Source: Halopseudomonas nanhaiensis (lineage in GTDB: Bacteria > Pseudomonadota > Gammaproteobacteria > Pseudomonadales > Pseudomonadaceae). From it: DNA of 64,000 nucleotides. This document shows positions 49,497 through 58,149 of this stretch, piece after piece. The stretch is taken from assembly GCF_020025155.1 (NCBI RefSeq), contig NZ_CP073751.1:434001-498000 (forward strand), written 5' to 3'. The translations under genes were made by a program, and so were the position numbers. Under the pieces are notes generated by a model, which saw only the letters and a program-made list of their open reading frames with translations, had not been told where the DNA came from and did no database searches. Position 1 is the stretch's first letter. Each line of letters begins with the position of its first letter.

Positions 49497-50698
49497 CCGG
49501 ATGACCAGGCCCACTGAAAATTGAAGCCGCCCAGGTGCCCGGTGACGTCCAGTACTTCGCCGATGAAGTACAGCCCGGGCTGGCTGGTGGCCTCCATGGT
49601 CCGAGAGCTGATTGCAGCGGTATCGACGCCGCCCAGAGTGACCTCCGCGGTTCGGTAGCCTTCCGTGCCGGAGGGTTTGAGATGCCAGGCGTTGAGCTGC
49701 TGACCGATCGCAGCGAGCTGGCGGTCGCTCCATTCGGCAAGCGGTGTGTCGTCCCGCTCGGGCCACCAGAGCTGCTGCAGCTCGTTGACCAGTCCCTTGG
49801 CCAGGACGGGTGACAACACTGTGCGCAGCCGAGAACGACCCTGGTCGCGCTTGGCCTGGGTGAGCCAGTCTGCGGCGTCTCGATCAGGCAGCAGGTCGAT
49901 GACCAGTTCGTCGCCGGGATGCCAGTAGTTGGATATCTGCAGCATGACCGGACCGCTCATGCCGCGATGCGTGAAGAGCATGTTTTCCAGGAAGGACTGC
50001 CCGTTGCAGCTCGCTCGTACCTCGACCGCGAGGCCGGACAGCCGCTCGCAGAGAGGCTTTAACGCATCGCTGAAGGTAAAGGGCACCAGGCCGGCACGAC
50101 GCTCGGTCAGCGGCAGGCCGAACTGGCGGGCAATGTCGTACCCGAAGCCGCTGCCGCCCAGCGTAGGGACCGACAGCGCGCCCGTGGCGACGACAAGGGA
50201 TTCACAGGACAACTGAAACGCCTGCTGGCCCTGCACGGCGAGCTGATAGCGGGCCGCGGGGGAAGCTTCGGGGTTGAGCGAGGTGATCTGGCGCACGTCG
50301 CAATGTGTGCGGACTTCTGCTCCCGCCGCCGCGCATTCGTCGAGCAGCATGTCGACGATGTCGCGAGCGCTGTCAGTGCAGAACAGTTGGGTGTGCTTGC
50401 GTTCCTCGTAGTCGATACCGTGGCGCTCGACCAGAGCGATGAAGTCCCACTGCGTATAACGCTTGAGGGCTGATTTGCAGAAGTGTGGATTGGCCGAAAT
50501 GAAGTTGCCCGGCTCGACCACCTGGTTGGTGAAGTTGCAGCGACCACCGCCGGACATGAGGATCTTCTTGCCGACCTTGTTGGCCCGCTCCAGCACGAGC
50601 ACCCGGCGGCCGCGCTGGGCGGCGGTGAAGGCGCAGAACAGCCCGGAGGCACCGGCGCCCAGGATGATCACGTCGTAATGGCTTGAAGGAATCGACAC
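49472..50698 (-). CDS. FAD-dependent oxidoreductase, HI0933/YhiN family
   Basis: 408-residue flavoprotein. The FAD dinucleotide-binding motif VIILGAGASGLFCAFTAAQRG begins near residue 9, followed by KKILMSGGGRCNFTN. The family middle segment is LVVATGALSVPTLGGSGFGYDIAR, and the C-terminal FAD-contact is LYFIGEVLDVTGHLGGFNFQWAWSSG. Biochemical function is poorly known for this family. The GTG at 50698 gives the family-like N terminus MSIPSSHYDVIILGAG. An in-frame upstream extension to 51154 overlaps another gene and was rejected. The last 25 bp overlap the Lnt-like gene. Confidence 0.8.
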   Translation of the reverse strand: MSIPSSHYDVIILGAGASGLFCAFTAAQRGRRVLVLERANKVGKKILMSGGGRCNFTNQVVEPGNFISANPHFCKSALKRYTQWDFIALVERHGIDYEERKHTQLFCTDSARDIVDMLLDECAAAGAEVRTHCDVRQITSLNPEASPAARYQLAVQGQQAFQLSCESLVVATGALSVPTLGGSGFGYDIARQFGLPLTERRAGLVPFTFSDALKPLCERLSGLAVEVRASCNGQSFLENMLFTHRGMSGPVMLQISNYWHPGDELVIDLLPDRDAADWLTQAKRDQGRSRLRTVLSPVLAKGLVNELQQLWWPERDDTPLAEWSDRQLAAIGQQLNAWHLKPSGTEGYRTAEVTLGGVDTAAISSRTMEATSQPGLYFIGEVLDVTGHLGGFNFQWAWSSGHCAGLAV

Positions 50699-50790
50699 AG
50701 GAGGGATCCGCAAAAAGCGGGAAGTATACGACAGCCGTCCTGCACCGGCATCCAGCTGGTCGGGGCTCGGGGATGTTGAAAACACCAGAT

Positions 50791-50812
50791 GGATGCCCCG
50801 GGACGGGCATCC
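50791..50812. repeat. Short inverted repeat in intergenic gap
   Basis: GGATGCCC (50791-50798) and GGGCATCC (50805-50812) form a perfect 8-bp hairpin in the 232-bp gap between the divergent flavoprotein and membrane-protein genes. The rest of the gap shows no ORF. Function unknown. Confidence 0.35.
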
Positions 50813-50930
50813 AGTGCGACTCGTCAGTCTGGCAAGCCGCATCCGGCAGGACGTCGAACTGGTCACATACGAGCCGCGAGCGCTGTCAGATACTCGCCGC
50901 TGAATACAACAACAATATGAGGTCCCCCCC

Positions 50931-51935
50931 ATGAACGCCGTTGCCACACCCATGCATACCGTCGATTGCCGCTGGCTGCTGGCGCTATATGCCATCGTGC
51001 CGGTCGTGCTCGCGTTCGTATTCGTCGATGCCTGGCTGCTCGAAGGCGCCCTGCTGCACCAGTATCTGCCTTCGGATCCGATGCACTGGCCTTTCTGGAC
51101 GGTAATTTTCGGGTTGCCGCACATCGTTGCCAGCCTGCTGACCATGGCCGACAAGGAATACCTCGGTCATTATCGGCGCAGCCTGCTGTGGCCCATGGTG
51201 GTATTCGCGCTCATTGCTGCTGCCGGTACCTTCGGTCCCCAGCCGCTGGGTGGGCAGGCGTTGTTCGTGTTTCTCGGTTTCTACACCATCTACCATGTGC
51301 TCGCGCAGCAACTCGGGCTCACTCTGATGATGATGGGTACGGCGCCGACCCGCCTGTTCAAGGCCTGGAAGTGGCTGGCCATCTTCAGCGCATTCATGGT
51401 CTACGTGACCGTATATGCTTCCAATTATCTGGGCTACGAAGCGTTCGGGTCATTGAGCTGGTATGAGGTACTGGTGTGGTCTGCCGCGCTCATGTGCGCA
51501 GCGGTGGTGGTGCTGGCCTTTCGTCTGAGCCCGACTTCGCGTTTTCCGATCGGCCGTTGGTATCTGTGGGGCAACGTGGCCATGCTGGTCTCCACGCTGA
51601 TCGTCAACGAGATCGGCTACACCGTATTCGTTATCCTCATCCCGCGCGTCATCCATGATGTGACGGCGTATATGATCTACATCAGCCATGACAACAACCG
51701 GAATCGGTCAGGACCGGTCAATCTCATGTATCGCATGACGCATTTCACCCGTCTGCCGCCCATCGTGCTGCTGCCGGTACTGTCGGTTCTCATCGCGTTC
51801 GCCCTGACCCACTTCATGAGTTACCCGATCGTTGCCGTGCTGGCGCTTACGGTCACCTTCCTGCATTACTACTTCGAAGGCTTCATCTGGAGGAACCCCA
51901 ACCCGCACCGACAGCATCTGGCATTTCGCCGGTGA
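50931..51935 (+). CDS. Polytopic membrane protein with conserved-looking histidines
   Basis: 334-residue protein with about eight or nine membrane helices and no signal peptide. Histidines sit at the edges of helices: FGLPHIVASLLTMADKEY near residue 62, YTIYHVLAQQLGL near 122, IHDVTAYMIYISHDNNRNRSG near 242-260, and LHYYFEGFIWRNPNPHR near 315-330. The HD, H-x-x-x-H-like spacing and HYY/E pattern recall membrane metalloenzymes such as Brp/Blh-type or fatty-acid desaturase-like di-iron proteins. I cannot assign the family. The ATG at 50931 follows GAGG. It is convergent with the metallophosphoesterase. Confidence 0.7.
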   Translation: MNAVATPMHTVDCRWLLALYAIVPVVLAFVFVDAWLLEGALLHQYLPSDPMHWPFWTVIFGLPHIVASLLTMADKEYLGHYRRSLLWPMVVFALIAAAGTFGPQPLGGQALFVFLGFYTIYHVLAQQLGLTLMMMGTAPTRLFKAWKWLAIFSAFMVYVTVYASNYLGYEAFGSLSWYEVLVWSAALMCAAVVVLAFRLSPTSRFPIGRWYLWGNVAMLVSTLIVNEIGYTVFVILIPRVIHDVTAYMIYISHDNNRNRSGPVNLMYRMTHFTRLPPIVLLPVLSVLIAFALTHFMSYPIVAVLALTVTFLHYYFEGFIWRNPNPHRQHLAFRR

Positions 51936-51969
51936 AAGCGTTGCTTCGATCGGGCGGTTCGGAGTGAAC

Positions 51970-52773
51970 TCAGTCCAGCTCGATGGGTGTGGCGAGAGAC
52001 CTGACGAAGCGGTCCTGATCGAAGTTGAAGTCCCAGCGCTCGACGCTGCATACCCGCCTTTCGGCTGCCGGCTGGTAACACAGCATGTTGACCGAATTGG
52101 GAATGTCCCCGCGAATACGCACGGACGTAGCCGTTCCGGCCTGCACGGTCCAGCCCTTGCGACCGGTCTCGCCACGCGTGCCATAGAGCGGCCATATATA
52201 GGGTAGATGAATGTGCCCGCCGAGCAGAACATCGAGGCCAGCATCTACCCAGACCGGCACCGCATCCTCGCGTCCGTGCAGCAGGTTTTCCACGTCGCAT
52301 TCTTCGCGGGCACGTACCGGGTGGTGCTGCATGACCACGCGCAGCTGCCCCGGCCGGGCCTGCCGCAGCCGTTCGGCTACCCGCGCAATCTGCTCATCGG
52401 ACACTTCGCCATCCTTGTGCCGCGAAGGACGTGTGGTATTCAGCGAAACGACCAGCAGTTCATCGGTCTCGTATTCGGGCTCCAGCTCCTCGCCAAGCGA
52501 GCGCCGGTAGTTGCCGTAGGGATCGAGCAACCGGGCCGGGAGATTGAAAAGCGGGATGTCGTGATTGCCCGGAACGACCAGAAATGGACGCTGGAAGCGG
52601 TCGAGAAAGGATCTGGCAGCCTCGAACTGGTCACGACGTGCGCGCTGGGTAACGTCGCCGCTGAGCAGGATGATCTCGGGATCGGCCTCGTCCGCCAGGC
52701 GCAGCAGGGCATCGGCCACCTGCTGCTGTTCGGTACCGAAATGCGGGTCGGATATCTGCAATAGTCGGATCAT
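51970..52773 (-). CDS. Metallophosphoesterase (calcineurin-like)
   Basis: 267-residue dinuclear-metal phosphoesterase. Metal ligands lie in LLQISDPHFG (D-x-H), LLSGDVTQRA, VVPGNHDIP, VMQHHPV and LLGGHIHLPYIW (G-H-x-H), the complete calcineurin-like signature. The family includes cAMP phosphodiesterases and nucleotide or lipid phosphatases. The substrate is not defined here. Its start overlaps the diacylglycerol-kinase-like gene upstream by four bases (ATGA), so the two are cotranslated and may act on the same lipid or phosphate pathway. Confidence 0.88.
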   Translation of the reverse strand: MIRLLQISDPHFGTEQQQVADALLRLADEADPEIILLSGDVTQRARRDQFEAARSFLDRFQRPFLVVPGNHDIPLFNLPARLLDPYGNYRRSLGEELEPEYETDELLVVSLNTTRPSRHKDGEVSDEQIARVAERLRQARPGQLRVVMQHHPVRAREECDVENLLHGREDAVPVWVDAGLDVLLGGHIHLPYIWPLYGTRGETGRKGWTVQAGTATSVRIRGDIPNSVNMLCYQPAAERRVCSVERWDFNFDQDRFVRSLATPIELD

Positions 52774-53756
52774 CGGATCTCCTCGGCCATTTCCTCGCGG
52801 GGCACCAGCAACTGCAGCTTGTGCGGCGACACCTCGAATATCAGCGGCGCGTCCGCCTGGAATATCTCGCCATCGGTGGCAACCTTGATGCGCTTGCGAT
52901 TGCCGAGGTGGACGGTCATGCGATTGAAGGCGAAGGTGATCACGTTATCCGCAGCGCCCAGACGGCTGAGCAGGCCACGGACCAGAATGCCATACAGTGC
53001 CAGGGTGCCGACCGGGGGCGAGGTGATGGCCACCAGGTGGTCGTGCTCAAGCTCTTCCTCCTGGCCTATACCCATCTGGCGCAGCTGCAACGGGTTGTTG
53101 TCGACAACGATGGTCGGGGTTTTCAGTGTGCGCCGCTCCCCGCCGTATTCGATTTGTACCTTCAGCTGGCGGTGGGCATGGGCCAGCGTCATCATGGCAG
53201 ACCACAGTGCGACCCAGCGGCTGCGCCCGTAACGTTGCTTGTAGGCCTCCCGGTCCTCGAGCAGCGTCGGATACAGGCCAAAGCTCGCGTTCACCAGAAA
53301 CGAACGGCCGTTCAGCAGCCCAACCTGTGCCTGCTTGATGCGAGCCTGCAGCAGGCAGCGCGTGGCAGCTTCGGTGTCCTGCGGTATGCCGTGTGCACGT
53401 CCGACGTAGTTGAAGGTGCCGCGCGGCAGGATGCCGAAGGGCAGGCCGGTGTCCAGGACCACGCTACTGACGGCATTCAATGTGCCGTCCCCGCCGGACG
53501 CCACCACGATCCCGTCATGCTCCCGAGCCAGCTTCACCGCCCTGCGGGCTGTCTCGATCAGCGTGGAGCTATCCTCGACGGGCATCAATTCGAAGCGGCG
53601 ACCCGCGGCGGTCAGCACAGCGGAAATCGTACGGCTGGTCTCATCGTTATCGCCGTGCCCGGATCCGGTATTCAGAACGATGAAAAAAGGTTTGTCTTCA
53701 AGTGCCTGCCCGGCGCCCGTAGCGGTCGCCGCGATGGTGTCTGACGAAGCGGTCAT
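52770..53756 (-). CDS. Diacylglycerol kinase-like lipid kinase
   Basis: 328-residue cytoplasmic protein with a DAGK catalytic domain: FFIVLNTGSGHGDND near residue 25, IVVASGGDGTLNAVSSVVLDTGLPFGILPRGTFNYVGR near 85-120 (the GGDGT nucleotide motif), and a C-terminal beta sandwich containing VATDGEIFQAD. Family members phosphorylate diacylglycerol, sphingoid or related lipids. It is translationally coupled to the downstream metallophosphoesterase (stop/start overlap). It is downstream of the RND pump on the same strand after 39 bp. Confidence 0.88.
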   Translation of the reverse strand: MTASSDTIAATATGAGQALEDKPFFIVLNTGSGHGDNDETSRTISAVLTAAGRRFELMPVEDSSTLIETARRAVKLAREHDGIVVASGGDGTLNAVSSVVLDTGLPFGILPRGTFNYVGRAHGIPQDTEAATRCLLQARIKQAQVGLLNGRSFLVNASFGLYPTLLEDREAYKQRYGRSRWVALWSAMMTLAHAHRQLKVQIEYGGERRTLKTPTIVVDNNPLQLRQMGIGQEEELEHDHLVAITSPPVGTLALYGILVRGLLSRLGAADNVITFAFNRMTVHLGNRKRIKVATDGEIFQADAPLIFEVSPHKLQLLVPREEMAEEIR

Positions 53757-53795
53757 ATGTCCCTGGCCATGCTGAGTGGTTGCGCCGCGGCGTTG

Positions 53796-56700
53796 TCAGG
53801 CGGCCCGCGTACGAAATCTGATCCGTCTGCCAAGACCCAGCACCAGCACCACCAGGGCTGGAAGAAAGGTCACGGTCACCACTGCCGCGCCGAGAAGGCC
53901 GAAGAGCACGATGGCGCCCACGCCGCGATAGAGCTCGGTGCCTTCTCCGCCGAACAACACCAGCGGCGCCAACCCGCACAGGGTGGTCAGCGTGGTCATG
54001 GCAATCGGGCGCAGTCTCGCCTGAACGGCTGCGCCTACCGCTTCGACCAGATCCGAACCTGCTTCGTTCAGGTTGCGCCGTGCTTCCTCCACAACAAGGA
54101 TCGGATTGTTCACCACTGTGCCCATGAGGATCAGGAAGCCGAGCATGGTGATCATGTCGAACGACTGGCGCAGGGGCAGCAGGCCGAACAGCGGAAGCAG
54201 GGAGCCGACGAGGTTCATCAGTGCCAATCCGACCAGGCCTCCGGCTACGCCCAGCGGAATGGTGGTCATGATCAGCAGCGGGTATCCCCAGTGGGAGAAG
54301 ATTGCCACCATCAACAGGTAGACGATGGCCAGGGCGATGACAAAATTGCTGAGCAATGCGTCGCGGGTGGCATTGAGATCGTCGCTCGCGCCGGATAGGG
54401 TCACGGCGACGCCCGCTGGCCAGGTACCATCCTCCCGCAACACGTCCATCAACTCGGTGCGCACCCGCTCGACCCCTGCTTCCAGCGGTACGTCGCGCGG
54501 CGGAATGATGTTCAGCGTCACCGTCCGACGCCCATCGACCCGGCGAATGGCGCTGGTGTCGACGGTCTCCTCGATGCTGGCAATGGTCGACAGCGGCAGT
54601 GCCGCGCCCCCTTCGGTTCGAATCAGCAGATGCGGCAGGGCGGACAGCTGCGGTTCGGTCTGGCCTTCGCCGTACATATAGATGTCGATCTTCTCGTCGT
54701 CCTGAAAGTAGTCATCGATGTAGGTGCCTTCGGTCAGGGCGGCGACGGTGAAACCGATGGCATCGGCAGACAGGCCGAGTTCAGCGGCGCGTTCCCAGTC
54801 GGGCCGTATCTGCACCAGCGGCTGCGCCAGACTCAGGGTTGGCGGTTGCGTCTGGATGCGCGGGCTGTCGAAGATGTCGCGGGCACGACGCTCGGCGGCC
54901 TGGGCGGCGGCATAGATTTCTGCAAGGTTGGAGCCGGAGATGTCCAGATTGATGCTGCGCGTGCCGCCATCATTGCTGGAGATGATCGAACCCTTGGCGG
55001 CGAACGCGCGCATGCCCGGAAAACTGCGGTAGAACGCGGTCACTTCATCCATCACGATCTCGATATCGGCCGGGTCGTGGGTTTCAGTGATTATCCGCAC
55101 GCGGCTCGGATCGACCGACATGCTCAGCGAGCGCAGCGGAGGAATCGCGACGTCGCCGCGCTCGAAGGGTTCGCGATCGGCATCCACATGCGGCAGCAGA
55201 AAGCGCTCCACCTGCTCGCCGATGGACGCCATGGTCTCGAGGCTGTAACCGGGCGGAGGACTCATCGTGGCAAAGGTCTTGGGCTCTTCGCCTTCCGGTA
55301 GATATTCGGCCGGCGGGGTCAGCAACAGAATGATCAGCGCACTGCCGAGCAGGGTGGTAAGCAGCACCGTGCCGCGGCGCAGACGTGAAGCCTGCAGCCA
55401 GCGCAGCGCTCCGCCCAACCGACGGAAGTCGCCGCGGTCATCACGTTCGCCGAAGTCCAGGCGCGCGCTCATGGCCGGGATCAGCGTAGTGGCGACGAGC
55501 ATCGACGCAAGAATCGCGCTGGCTATGGCGATCGCGACATCGGAGTAAAGTTGTCCGGCCTCCTGCTGAATGAACAGGATCGGCAGGAATACCAGCACAG
55601 TGGTCATGGTCGAGGCGAGCACTGCCGGCCAGACGTCCTTCACACCCTGTATCGCGGAGGCCACCCGTTCCATGCCCTGTCGACGGTAACGTTCGATGTT
55701 CTCCAGCACCACAATGCTGTTGTCGATGGTCATGCCGATGGCAAATGCCACGCCCGCAAGCGAGATCACATTAACCGTCCGGCCCGCCAGCATCAGCCCG
55801 AGAAAGGCTGCCACCGTGCACAGCGGAATGCCGATGACGCCCACCAGGGTGGCCTTGGCCGAGCGCAGAAACAGGAACATCACCAGCGTGGCGAACAGCG
55901 CACCGATGCCCAGATTGGTCCAGACATTGGCGATGGACGCCTGCACATAGCGGGCATCATCGGAATTCAGCGCCAGCACCAGCCCCATCGGTTCGAGCAC
56001 TTCCTCGTTGATCGCCTGCACTTCCTCGAGCATCGCACGCTTGATGTCGATGACATTGGAGCCGCTCTGCCGACGGACCTGCATGCCGATGACCGGCTCG
56101 CCGTTGAAATAGTCCAGGCCGCGGAGCCGGGCGCGACCCTGGGTGACCTCGGCGACATCGCCCAGGCGCACGACACTGTCGTTCTGCCGGGATAGAACCA
56201 GTGACGCCAGCGCCTCGGGCGTCTCGAAGCGGCCCACAGTACGCAGCAGATAACGGCGCTTGCCGGCCGTGACCTCGCCGCCGGATATGTCCTGATTGCG
56301 CGCGCGAATCGCATCGCGGACATCCACCAGGCTCAACCCCTTCTGACTGAGCGCCTGCCCGTCCACATGAATCTGCAGCTGCCGGCTGGCGCCCCCGCCG
56401 ACGGTCACCTCCGATACGCCAGACACGCTTTCCATGCGTGGCCGAACCCGGTCTTCGATGAATTGCTGCATGAGCCTGATGTCGAGCTGGCGCGGGTTGC
56501 CCTCCAGCGTTGCCACGCGAAAATACATGAAGGCATTGGCGGAAAAGGAGGCGGCGATGATCCGCGGCTCATCGACGTTGCGCGGATAATCCGGGACCTG
56601 ACTGAGCGCATTGTTGACCTCGATCAGCGCCTGGGTCACGTCGGTGCCGAAGGGGAACTCCAGCTCGATTTCTGCCGAGCCGCTTTTCGACGAGGAAACC

Positions 56701-56933
56701 ATTCGTTCGAGGTTGGGCACGTTGCGCAGAAAGCGCTCCTGCTCGATGACGATGTCCTTCTCGATGTCCTGCGGCGTCGCGCCGGGCCAGCCGGTTTCCA
56801 CGGTGATGGTTCGGACCTCCAGGTCCGGAATCATCTGCACGGGAATGCGCAGCGCCGCGGCGATGCCGAGGATCACCACGATCAGCGTGATGACGGCGAC
56901 CAGAATGCCGTGTCGAACGACCGCGGCGAACAT
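53796..56933 (-). CDS. RND efflux transporter, AcrB/HAE1-like
   Basis: 1045-residue inner-membrane proton antiporter. The typical layout is present: the N-terminal helix (VAVITLIVVILGIAAALRIPVQMIPDLEV), a periplasmic porter domain, helices 2-6 at about 330-540, a second porter region, and helices 8-12 at about 865-1030. The helix 4 proton relay reads GMTIDNSIVVLENIER, one Asp followed by Asn where AcrB has two Asp. Substrate is unknown. The start overlaps the adaptor stop (TGATG). The adaptor gene upstream is frameshifted in this sequence. No outer-membrane channel gene is adjacent. Confidence 0.9.
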   Translation of the reverse strand: MFAAVVRHGILVAVITLIVVILGIAAALRIPVQMIPDLEVRTITVETGWPGATPQDIEKDIVIEQERFLRNVPNLERMVSSSKSGSAEIELEFPFGTDVTQALIEVNNALSQVPDYPRNVDEPRIIAASFSANAFMYFRVATLEGNPRQLDIRLMQQFIEDRVRPRMESVSGVSEVTVGGGASRQLQIHVDGQALSQKGLSLVDVRDAIRARNQDISGGEVTAGKRRYLLRTVGRFETPEALASLVLSRQNDSVVRLGDVAEVTQGRARLRGLDYFNGEPVIGMQVRRQSGSNVIDIKRAMLEEVQAINEEVLEPMGLVLALNSDDARYVQASIANVWTNLGIGALFATLVMFLFLRSAKATLVGVIGIPLCTVAAFLGLMLAGRTVNVISLAGVAFAIGMTIDNSIVVLENIERYRRQGMERVASAIQGVKDVWPAVLASTMTTVLVFLPILFIQQEAGQLYSDVAIAIASAILASMLVATTLIPAMSARLDFGERDDRGDFRRLGGALRWLQASRLRRGTVLLTTLLGSALIILLLTPPAEYLPEGEEPKTFATMSPPPGYSLETMASIGEQVERFLLPHVDADREPFERGDVAIPPLRSLSMSVDPSRVRIITETHDPADIEIVMDEVTAFYRSFPGMRAFAAKGSIISSNDGGTRSINLDISGSNLAEIYAAAQAAERRARDIFDSPRIQTQPPTLSLAQPLVQIRPDWERAAELGLSADAIGFTVAALTEGTYIDDYFQDDEKIDIYMYGEGQTEPQLSALPHLLIRTEGGAALPLSTIASIEETVDTSAIRRVDGRRTVTLNIIPPRDVPLEAGVERVRTELMDVLREDGTWPAGVAVTLSGASDDLNATRDALLSNFVIALAIVYLLMVAIFSHWGYPLLIMTTIPLGVAGGLVGLALMNLVGSLLPLFGLLPLRQSFDMITMLGFLILMGTVVNNPILVVEEARRNLNEAGSDLVEAVGAAVQARLRPIAMTTLTTLCGLAPLVLFGGEGTELYRGVGAIVLFGLLGAAVVTVTFLPALVVLVLGLGRRIRFRTRAA

Positions 56934-58020
56934 CAGCGGCCGGTCCTTTCCGCGGGCTCGACGTCGCCGCCCTCGCGCAGGGACTCGTTGCCACGGACTA
57001 CGATCTGCTCCTCGCCGGTCAGTCCGTCGCTGATGTACACCCGATCGGCTGCACTGCCGGCTATGTCGATGCGCTTCTCCGTCACCGTGTATCGATCATC
57101 GCCATCCGGCTGGGCCACCCACACTGTCGTGCGACCCTCGGGGTAGCGATTCACCGCGTCCCGGTCTACCCACAGCATCTGCTCTTCCCGCTCGAGGCTG
57201 AGCAAGCCTGATACGGCCATCCCCGGTGACCAGGACAGCTTGTCCGGCGCCCGAGCGCGCAGCAGGAAGGTCCGCGCCTGGCTATTAGTCACGGGCAGCC
57301 AGGTAACGATGTCGGCGTCCAGGCGCGGCCGGTTCGGGTACCCCTGGACGCGCAGGGATGCCTGCTCGTCGAGGAGCGGGAAAGCGGCCTGCGGCACCTG
57401 GAAATCGAGCCAGACATTCTCGGTGTCGACGACGGCGAACACCGCCGTACCCGGGTCGACCCACTGGCCAACGTCGACACTGCGATCGCTGACCACGCCA
57501 TTGATCGGCGCCACGATCTCATGTCGCGCGACCCGTGCAGCGGCTAGCGACTGACTGGCCTGGGCGCGTTTCAGCGCCGCCTCGGCAATCGCAGCCTCGC
57601 TCCCTCGCGGCGCTGGACTTCGGTGCGGGCGATGTTGTTGCCCGCGCCCACCGAGCGGGCCTCTTCGACCAGCCGTCGAGCTTCTTCCAGACGTCCGCGT
57701 GCTTCGCTCGCTTCGGCCTGGGCTCGCTGATGCTCGAAGCGAGCCAGTTCATCATCCATTCTCAGGAGGGGATCGCCGCGTTCAACCCGATCGCCGATGT
57801 CCGCCAATCGTTCGGTGATCAAGCCACCGATGGACACCGATACATCGGATCGCTGCCGCGCCACGACGCTACCGTTGAGCTGATATTCCTCGATGAAAGG
57901 CCCTCGTTCGACCTGGCCCAACACCACCGGCTGCTGGGCGAAAGCAGCCTGCATGAGCGACACGGCGCAGACGCCGACCGCCAGGGAAAACCGGCGTTTC
58001 CACTGGTTCCATGTACTCAC
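56933..58020 (-). pseudogene. RND periplasmic adaptor (HlyD/MFP family), frameshifted
   Basis: Two frames together encode a normal adaptor of about 360 residues. Frame one, from a GTG at 58020 with a GAGGAG site, gives a signal peptide, the lipoyl half (VVARQRSDVSVSIGGLITERLADIGDRVERGD), and a coiled coil up to about TEVQRRE. Frame two then continues EAAIAEAALKRAQASQSLAAARVARHEIVAPINGVV and the beta-barrel to 56933. The shift is a net -1 near 57596-57604 in the run CGCGAGGGAGCG. It is either a one-base deletion (mutation or assembly error) or, less likely, programmed -1 frameshifting; no canonical slippery heptamer is present. If real, the pump lacks its adaptor. Confidence 0.75.
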
Positions 58021-58149
58021 CGACGTGCTCCTCGTAACCTGCGGGAACGCAGAAGCATAGCGCCATCTTTCCTGCGAGGCAGGCCTGCGGCCGCTTCAGA
58101 GCGCATCAGTGTGTGAACGCGTGTGTCGGTACTGTCTCCCGGAGCCTCC

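Noticed and set aside
50762..50830. Possible fourth copy of the structured repeat between the flavoprotein and membrane-protein genes
   Set aside because: It has a GGATGCCC/GGGCATCC hairpin but lacks the ACACGCYG and GGCTCGR core segments.
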